From Cryptomeria japonica (lineage: Eukaryota; Streptophyta; Pinopsida; Cupressales; Cupressaceae), in assembly GCF_030272615.1 (NCBI RefSeq), contig NC_081408.1, positions 607,360,173 to 607,424,172 on the forward strand: DNA of 64,000 bases, read 5' to 3'. Below the pieces are notes generated by a model, which worked only from the letters and a program-made list of their open reading frames with translations, was not told the DNA's origin and made no database searches. Numbering within the stretch: position 1 is the stretch's first letter; each line of letters begins with the position of its first letter. Shown in pieces: positions 56,678-64,000 of the stretch. The translations under genes and the position numbers were made by a program.

Positions 56678-57806
56678 GATTATCCTTCAAGCACTTTTCA
56701 CCATTACATTAGGAAGAAGGGGATGAGGTAATTCACTAGATTCAATCTCCACACATAGATGATGGATTGAATTCTGAATGAATTAAGAATGTTAGGATGA
56801 TCCCCCTTTTCCTTATTTGAAATAGAAAGGAATTTGATTGAATTATGTAGTGAAAAAGTAGCAAAGAATTAATTATAACTTGAGATCAAAATATGAGATG
56901 AAATTGTACACTTGGCTCTGGTAGTAAAATGTCAAGACAAAGTTGCCCTATGAATTTGATGAAAAGTTGTCTAGACCATGGCGGGAATGTACGTGGTCCT
57001 TCGAAAAATCCGTGAAATGAAAAAAGGTTTTTTTGCCTCTATAAATGGAGTCTTGCCTCTGTAAATGGAGTCTACATCCAAAAGTGCAGTTGTGCACCTA
57101 CAACCTACACACAGAAAAGAGAGGAAAATGGGTTGGGATTGGTGGTTTGCCTTTAGGTCAAATGCTTGTTTTTGAATTAACCAAGTAATGACAGAAAGTA
57201 CTTGCAAGTAGATGAAAATGAAAGACTGAATTATAAATTACCTCAAGGGAGGTTGTAGTACAAATGTTGATATAAATGCTTGTGTATAATTGTATGTTGA
57301 AATCAATCTCCTCTTCAATGGTTGAATCCTTGAATTGAATGCAACACCTAGCCTTGAAGGGAGACTTGAAAATGCTCAATGCTAGAAAAGAATGCTTGAA
57401 TGCTTGAATATATCCAACTTCAACATCCAACCTATGCAAATTAGAGAGAGAATGCCCCCTTAAATACATGATTGAAGGATTTGAATTTCATCATGGGCCA
57501 ACATCGGGGAGGTTTTCCGCCCAAGGCACAACCCATAAGGCATTCTCTAGGAAGGGTCCTGCCCTAAAATAGGGCAAGGATAGGGGCACCATGCCCCTAT
57601 CCTAGGAGGAGAAGGGTGCCACACCCCTATCCTACCCCTTTCTCCAAGGAAGAATGCAGATGGGGTGATGTAGAGGCCAAGGAAGAAGCTATTTTTGCAA
57701 GCTGAGCACTCTTCAATCTCCAATCAGGCTAGAGGATTCAAGTTCTCATGCATGAGGACCCTAATGCAGTCAAAAATTTCTAGGGTCACAATTTTATGAC
57801 ACTACA
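56678..57806 (-). repeat. Element E 3' LTR
   Basis: On the minus strand it begins TGTAGTGTCATAAAATTG at 57806 and matches 63189-64000. It has a 20 bp tandem duplication (57033-57052 and 57053-57072) that is single in the other LTR, and a 12 bp perfect-arm hairpin at 57577-57603. Confidence 0.9.
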
Positions 57807-57820
57807 TTTAGCCCCCACTT
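57807..57820 (-). other. Element E polypurine tract
   Basis: AAGTGGGGGCTAAA on the minus strand, directly before the 3' LTR. Confidence 0.75.
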
Positions 57821-58599
57821 TAGCAAGAGTATAAACATATGCCAATACTGCCAGTAAAGTTCAAGGAAACAAGATTGAAAGAATTTTACCATGTCAAGGA
57901 GGCAAGATGTACCAAGCCCCCAGTGGACTTAGGATCTTACAAATTTGACTGACAAAGTAAAAGGGAAGATTGAGAAGGGGAGCACCATGAATGCAAATAG
58001 CAAAATTCCCTTCACTATGAGTCATGAAAGAAAGGATAGAAAGATTACAAAGTAAAAGAAAATTTCACTATAATTTTAAGTATCACAAGAAGGAAAATAT
58101 GAGTGGAGTGTATGCCCCCATGTTAAAGTGATTGCATGTTCCTTATCAGGAGCAATTTCTTTAAGGTAGGATACACCCAAGAGAAGAAGGGAGCATGTTA
58201 TCGCAAGGATTTAGCCCCCAATCAAGGTATAAATCCAACGATAATGAACACAAAACATGAGGTAGTGTCATTTTCCTCAAGGTCAATATGTTGTATGATA
58301 ACTCATGTATATCATGTATTTATATGCATATAACAATCTTCATTCCCTAAAGGAGACTACCTTAGAAGAAAGGGAATATAGGTTGTCTTATGAGTCAACG
58401 TGAAAGAGACCAAGAAAAAATCTCAATGATTTGCATCATCCCCAATTAGACATTAAGGGAACAATAAAAGAACAGGGATACACATAGAAGAATGGTCATA
58501 GAAGAGAAAGAAAGGAGAGAGAGAAATAACTTCAGTGCTAATATTGCTAATCTAGCATGACATCCACCTCCCGATCTTGTTGATCACTATTTTGGGAAG
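57821..58599. other. Element E 3' untranslated region
   Basis: No coding motif seen. This is where RT and integrase would be expected in an autonomous gypsy element, and they are absent. Confidence 0.55.
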
Positions 58600-60360
58600 G
58601 CGAGAAATGACATCGAGCAAAGCAGATGGAGCTATCACAAGATCCAAACAAGGACTATGCTCATGTTGTAAGTCACTTTGTTAGATTCTAGGAGCTAGGA
58701 TTAGGGTTTGTGAAAACTCATCCAATAAATGTTTGTCCACATCAACATACTCATAATCACTATCAGAATAATTAGGAGTTGTATTGCCATTATGAATAAC
58801 ATTTTCACCCATTTCTTTATAAAAGTTTAAAGAAAGAGGAGAAAGAACTTAAATAGGAGTAAAACCATCACATGTTTTATGCAACTTATGATTTGGAGAT
58901 GTTGGTTGAACATCTTGCTTAGGAGAAAAGGGAATCATGTCATTTGTTGGAGTCTAAGAAGACTGAGTATTTTAAGGGATAGCTTCACGAGCTCGAACCC
59001 GACATCTTTGTCGGCATTCTCTCGCACAACGATTTTGTTGAGTCTTAGTGGAAGGTTGAGAAGGAGGAGGAACACTTGAAAAAGTAGGAATGTTTCTCTC
59101 CTTGGTAGTGGAAGGTTTAGGTTGAGGTATTTTTGGTTGAACAATAGGAGAAGCAAGCCTCCTCTCTTGATAAGAGGAAGAAGGTGGAATTGCACCATAG
59201 AAAGGAGGAATATTAGGTGTAGGGATGAGACCTAGTCCATTATGAGGAGGAGGTATAGGTCTATCTTTAGGAGGAATATTGTTGTTCTCCTTAAGAGAAG
59301 GTAAAGTCGCATCCATAGGAGTAGGTGGACAATTTTCCTTAGGAGGGAGATTAGTTCTATTCGAGAGGGGAAGAACCTCATCTTGAAGAATAATAAGAAT
59401 GTCAATTTTTGGACATATAGGTTGACTTAAGGATAAGATCATATCATTCTTCCATTTTTGATAAGATTGAAAAAGAGCATCGCTCCTTAATGGAAGAGAT
59501 TGAAATTGTTGAGGCCAAAAGAGATCAATAGGAACATTGGGGCCTCTTTCAGATGGACAAAATAAGATATGGTTCATGGTTATGATTTATCCATTGTGAA
59601 GAAATTTAAGACACCTATGGATTGGAGAAGCAATAGCCTTCATGGAAGATAGCCAAGGATATCCCAACTTCACATGGAATTGCTCAGAAGAAGGTATGAT
59701 AACTAGGTCAACATCCACAGATTTAGCATGAACTTCAATAGGAAGGGTGATAGAGCCAATGGTAGGACAATAGAAGCCATCAAATAACTTCACAGCCACA
59801 TTAGAAGAATCATATATTGGTTTATGTAATTGTAAAGTGAAAAGATACTCTTCAATTATGATATTAACCATGCAAGAGGGATCAATTAGGGCACCACAGC
59901 AAGGGATATCCTTGACCTTTGCAACTATGTATAAAGGGCCATCGGGTGCTCTAATGGTCTCACTAGAGTCAAATTTAGTACAAGGATCCTTAGGCACATC
60001 TTTTGTTTGTACCATATTAACCAAGTTTGGAGCCATAGAGGCGAGTTCTTTAGAAGTGAGATAATTAGGAACAATCTCAATAACGTTAGAGGTATGCGAT
60101 GGCAAGGGATTAGTGAAAATATTAAGATTTTGATTAGGAGGAGCAACTGATTTATTCCCTTTATCATTCACACCTACCATAGATATAGTATTATTATCAA
60201 TCAAGTCTTGAACCTTATTTTTCAATGCAAAACATTTCTCGGTATCATGACCAAGTTCATGATGAAATTGGTAAAAGGAATTGTTATCAAAATAAGGAGA
60301 TGCAAGTTTGGAAGGATCAATCTGTTTTATAGGAGGAAGTTTGATAACATTTATATGCAA
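58600..60360 (-). pseudogene. Element E zinc knuckle, protease and Pro-rich tail
   Basis: One frame, shared with the end of gag. Near 60250 lies a gypsy-type knuckle, FYQFHHELGHDTEKCFALK, whose first Cys is now Tyr. The retropepsin-like domain has VAKVKDIPCCGALIDPSCMV, with the active-site Asp at about 59883 and Gly replaced by Ser, then LGYPWLSSMKAIASPIHRCL and KFLHNG, typical of plant gypsy proteases. TAA near 59583 is followed in frame by a Pro/Ser-rich stretch (59577-58972; GLGLIPTPNIPPFYGAIPPS) and an Arg/Cys-rich end. After further stops the frame continues with SDSDYEYVDVDKHLLDEFS to about 58600. No RT follows. Function would be particle maturation in trans or cis. Confidence 0.82.
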
Positions 60361-60363
60361 AAA

Positions 60364-61895
60364 CTAAGACATAATACTATGCAAATATTCATTCAAAGGA
60401 GTAAATTGTCTTTCTCTTTGAAAAAAATTAGAAATAGAAGGCACACCTATTGTAACATTCACATGGTTGTTGTTGATTGGATCATTGAACTTGATGAAGC
60501 TTTTTGTTGGTTTGAACTTCATAAATGGTTGTTGAACACTCTCCCCCTTATCACTCAGAGCCATAGGAGTGGATTGCTCCATTTGACTCACAGTCAGTTG
60601 ATAATTATGGAGTGTTGTGCACAACTATGGAAAGGAAGTTAACTCAGACAAAAGAAGCTTTTCCTTGATATCTTTTTGTAAATTAGAAATGAAAAATATT
60701 TGAATATTATTATAAGGAACATGAAAATATATTTGAGCACACAAATACTTGTATCTACCAATAAAATCAGTCACTTTTTCTTTAACACCTTGTTTACAAT
60801 GCATTAAATCAGTCAAAGTGATTTTAGGACCAATGTTGTTTTGAAATTGTTAAAAAGAAGTGATAGAATAAGAAGACAGGGAACAATACCATTGTAAGGC
60901 CTTATCTCTTAGTGTTCTTGTAAACAAATTTGCAAGCAATCTTGATAATAAGAAAAATCAATACACAAGGTTTGAAATGTTTTGAGATGTGTAAGAGGAT
61001 CACCTTTTCCATTGTAGATTTCAAATTGAGGGATCTCCACATGTTTAGGTTGCACAAATTTGACAATATCTAGAGAAAGTGGGCTCACAACATCAAAGGT
61101 GGGCACACTAAACTTGGATTGACTCATAGAAGAAATTTGTTGTTGTAAGGAAGACACGGCTTGAGCAAGATTGTTAATTGTCATCTCAGTAGAAGAATTG
61201 ATGTTAGACATAGGTGATTGAGAAGGTGGTGTGATGTTGTTGAAAGAAGGCATGGACTGAGAATAAGGTGGTGTGACATTATGATAAGTAGGCATTGGTG
61301 ATGATTGGGTAGAAAAAGGGACACTTAAAGGAGGATTAAAGTTGTTGAAGGAATTGCCCCCTTGTGTCACACTGAGTGGTTGAGGAATAATAGGAATACT
61401 CATGGAAGTCATAGGTAACAATGGAGGATTAAATGAAGAAGAGGGATTGCCCCCATGACCTATGGTTGTAGGAATGACATTTTGAGTTGAATTAGCCATG
61501 ATGTTAGATGTGAAAGTAGGAATAATAGTCATAGGATTAGTCAAAGGAATAGAGGAATTGACTTGTGTTGAAGGTTGTGAATAACCTAGGGTTTTAGCAC
61601 AACTCTTGATAGGTATGACATTAGAATCAACAATATGTGCAATGCCATGCAATAGATTAATTCCATTCTTATCACTTTAAACCATGCGTTTAAGACCTTG
61701 AATTAATGGAAGAGCTTCACTATTAGGGTATTCTTGGGACATCCATTGTTGAAAGCTGTCAAATTGATTGTCTAATATAGAAAGTTGATCTAAAGAAACC
61801 CTAGTTAAAGCTTCTTCTTCATCAATAGGCCCATGATTAGGATGGGAAGAATTAGCATGATCCTCATTAAAGAAGTCACCCAAACTAGGCTCCAT
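60364..61895 (-). pseudogene. Element E gag
   Basis: Gypsy capsid protein. ATG at 61895 opens MEPSLGDFFNEDHANSSHPN. A Pro/Asn/Thr-rich, low-complexity N-terminal half is followed by HVEIPQFEIYNGKGDPLTHL, the usual start of the Retrotrans_gag domain. One frameshift lies near 60930. In the new frame, LFTRTLRDKALQWYCSLSSY, a TAA, then LMHCKQGVKEKVTDFIGRYK complete the capsid. TAG-type stops occur at 60622 and 60361. The C-terminal part leads into the knuckle and protease entry in the same frame. Confidence 0.85.
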
Positions 61896-63090
61896 CTCCT
61901 CAGTAATTAAACCTTGGGAAGCCTTAATTCTATTGCTTCATCTAACAGGGATAGGATAAGTAGGACTAATAGTGGTAAAACTCATGCAGTAGAGGGAAAA
62001 TTTGACTTTTGAATTGTAGAACAAAGCTTACAAAATTGAGTAATACAAAATTTAAGAAAATAATGATTACACAATTTGAACTTTGTTGGAAGAAGAGGAT
62101 GACACAATTTGAAAAAATGAAAGGAAATTGGAATTTTAAAATTAGGGCCAAGGGAATACCACTTGATTTTAAAATCAAATTTTTTAAAATCAGGGCAGAC
62201 TATAATTAACCTCTTAATTTGAAATTTTTTCTTGAAAGTTGAAATGTTGAATTTTGAAGGTATTTCCGATTCTAGAGGGATAAAAAATCGATAAAATCGG
62301 CCAATCTTCTAGATTTAAGCTATTAAATACAGTCATAATGGTCTCCCAAAATTTTAGGAAAAAAGTCGAGGACCATGGCAGGAATGCACATGGTCTGACC
62401 AATGTTTTTCAAAATTTTCAGGGATGGATATTATGATGATTTCAAGCTAACCCCAAAATATTGGCAAATTTTACGATCTCTAGATGGGTGAAATGAAGAC
62501 ACAAAGGTGAAAATAAGACCCTATTAGGGTTTTGAAGAAAAAGAGGAATTGAATTGTAATTTTGAAAAGGGTCAAACCTGATGGATAGGGACACTTTGGA
62601 AAATGTCTAAAATATGAATGTAGATGATATTGATTTGAAATTCACATAAAATCCAATTAATTTTAAAAATTAGGGTTTGATGACCTAACCACTTAATTTT
62701 GAAATTTGAATTTTGGGAAAAAGGGGGGGAATTGAAAATTTGAATTGTAGGATTGAAGACAAATCTGAGAACAATCAGAAATCTGAAAATTAAATGGAAA
62801 TCTAGTTTTTTGCTCAAGTTCAAGATGATTTTTGAAAATTAGGGTTTTAACAAGTAACCTCTTAATTTTGTAAATTTTAATTGCAAATTTAACAAGATAA
62901 TGAGGAAATTGAATTTGACAAACAAAGTAATTTTTAAATCTAAGATAACCACAAGCAATTTTTACAAATCACAAGTTCAACTTTAAATTTAAAAACTAGG
63001 GTTTTTAATTATTTAACCCTAAGTTTGCAGAAAGTCAAAAAGTTGTAAATGAAAAATATGCAATTTTGTTCCAAGGAAAGCATGCAACAC
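61896..63090 (-). other. Element E 5' untranslated region
   Basis: AT-rich, full of AATTTGAAAATTTT words. No ORF of interest; long leaders are common in gypsy elements. Confidence 0.55.
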
Positions 63091-63106
63091 GTTGGGTTCA
63101 CCAAAA
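63091..63106 (-). other. Element E candidate primer binding site
   Basis: TTTTGGTGAACCCAAC on the minus strand, directly inside the 5' LTR. TGG start fits a tRNA CCA end; the tRNA is not identified. Confidence 0.55.
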
Positions 63107-64000
63107 TGTGATGGTGGGAAAAATGATGAGTGATGGATCAAGAGGAAAACTACCCTTTCCCTTAAAGAGAGATGAGAGTTTCACTATTGATTATCCTTCA
63201 AGCACTTCTCACCATTACATTAGGAAGAAGGGGATGAGATAATTTACTAGATTCAATCTCCACACAAAGATGATGGATTGAATTCTAAATGAATTGAGAA
63301 TGTTAGGATGATCCCCCTTTTCCTTGTTTGAAATAGAAAGGAATTTGGTTGAATTATGTAGTGTGAAAGTAACAAAGAATTGATTATAACTTGAGATCAG
63401 AATATGGGATGAAGTTGTGCACCTGGCTCTAGTATTAAAATGTCGAGACAAAGTCGCTCTATGAACTTGACAAAAAGTTTTCTGGACCGTGGCGCGAATG
63501 TACACAATCCTCCATAAAATCCGTGAAACGAAAAAGGGTTTTTTTGCCTCTATAAATGGAGCCCTAATCCAAAAGTACAGCTACACACCTACAACCTACA
63601 CATAGAAAAGAGAGGAAAATGGATTGGGATTGGGGGTTGGCCTCTAGGTCAAACCCTAGTTTTTGAATTAACCAAGTAATGAAAGAAAGTACTTGCAAGT
63701 AGATGAAAATAAAAGATTGAATTGTAAATCACCTCAAGGGAGGTTGTAGTAGAAATGTTGATAGAAATGCTTGTGTATAATTGTATGTTGAAATCAATCT
63801 CCTCTTCATTGGTTGAATCCTTGACTTGAATGCAACACCTAGCCTTGAAGGGAGACTTGAGAATGCTCAATGCTAGAAAAGAATGCTTGAATGCTTGAAC
63901 ATATCCAGCTTCGACCTATCCAACCTATGAAAATGAGAGAGTGAATGCCCCCTTAAATACATGTTTGAAGGATTTGAATTTCATCATGGGCCAACATCGG
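63107..64000 (-). repeat. Element E 5' LTR, cut by the window edge
   Basis: Matches 56678-57507 from 63189 onwards. Its first 82 bases (plus strand TGTGATGGTGGG onward) have no counterpart in the other, truncated LTR. Confidence 0.88.

Larger units (their letters stand above)
56678..64000 (-). mobile_element. Element E: gypsy-type LTR element with gag and protease only
   Basis: Minus strand, running off the right edge. LTRs 56678-57806 (3', missing about 84 bp at its outer end) and 63107-64000 (5', cut by the window end about 300 bp short). The internal region of 5.3 kb carries gag and protease, with no RT, RNase H or integrase. It fits the TR-GAG class of non-autonomous gypsy elements. Confidence 0.85.

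Overview
The window is a stretch of plant nuclear genome made almost entirely of transposable elements and satellite DNA. I see no intact host gene, tRNA, rRNA or CRISPR array. A plant is indicated by L1-type LINEs whose ORF2 runs endonuclease, reverse transcriptase, zf-RVT, RNase H; by Ty1/copia LTR elements with initiator-Met-type primer sites and plant-style CCHC gag proteins; by a tRNA-derived SINE; and by decay rich in CAG-to-TAG changes, as expected where CHG methylation occurs. Large, old, nested insertions suggest a big-genome seed plant, possibly a gymnosperm. That last step is inference.

Layout. 0.16-6.46 kb: a near full-length LINE (LINE-1, minus strand). 6.57-10.25 kb: minus-strand retroelement 3' ends and an unrecognised broken gene. 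About 11.2-17.75 kb: a second full-length LINE (LINE-2, minus) of the same family. Both LINEs lie between TA-rich simple repeats. 18.06-30.9 kb: a palindromic satellite of about 90 bp monomers, edged by GA tracts on the left and a CT tract on the right, split by LTR element D (19976-27742, plus). D has gag-type zinc knuckles and a second large ORF but no pol. 31.7-33.3 kb: an LTR with a gag start (element F, minus). 34.37-34.59 kb: a SINE with target duplications.

35.2-56.0 kb is a three-level nest of copia elements. Element B (plus) is split in its gag by element A (35714-52677, plus), and A is split in its RT by element C (41309-49299, minus). Each insertion has near-perfect 5 bp target duplications, and removing C brings A back into one reading frame. 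B is riddled with frameshifts; A has stops but, in the parts read, no frameshift; C has stops and one indel. This fits the nesting order. 56.7-64.0 kb: a minus-strand gypsy-type element E with gag and protease but no RT or integrase, running off the right edge.

The autonomous elements (LINEs, A, C, B) supplied their own copying machinery when intact. D and E look like non-autonomous passengers needing enzymes in trans. All coding copies here carry at least one inactivating defect. Percent identities were judged by eye, not computed.
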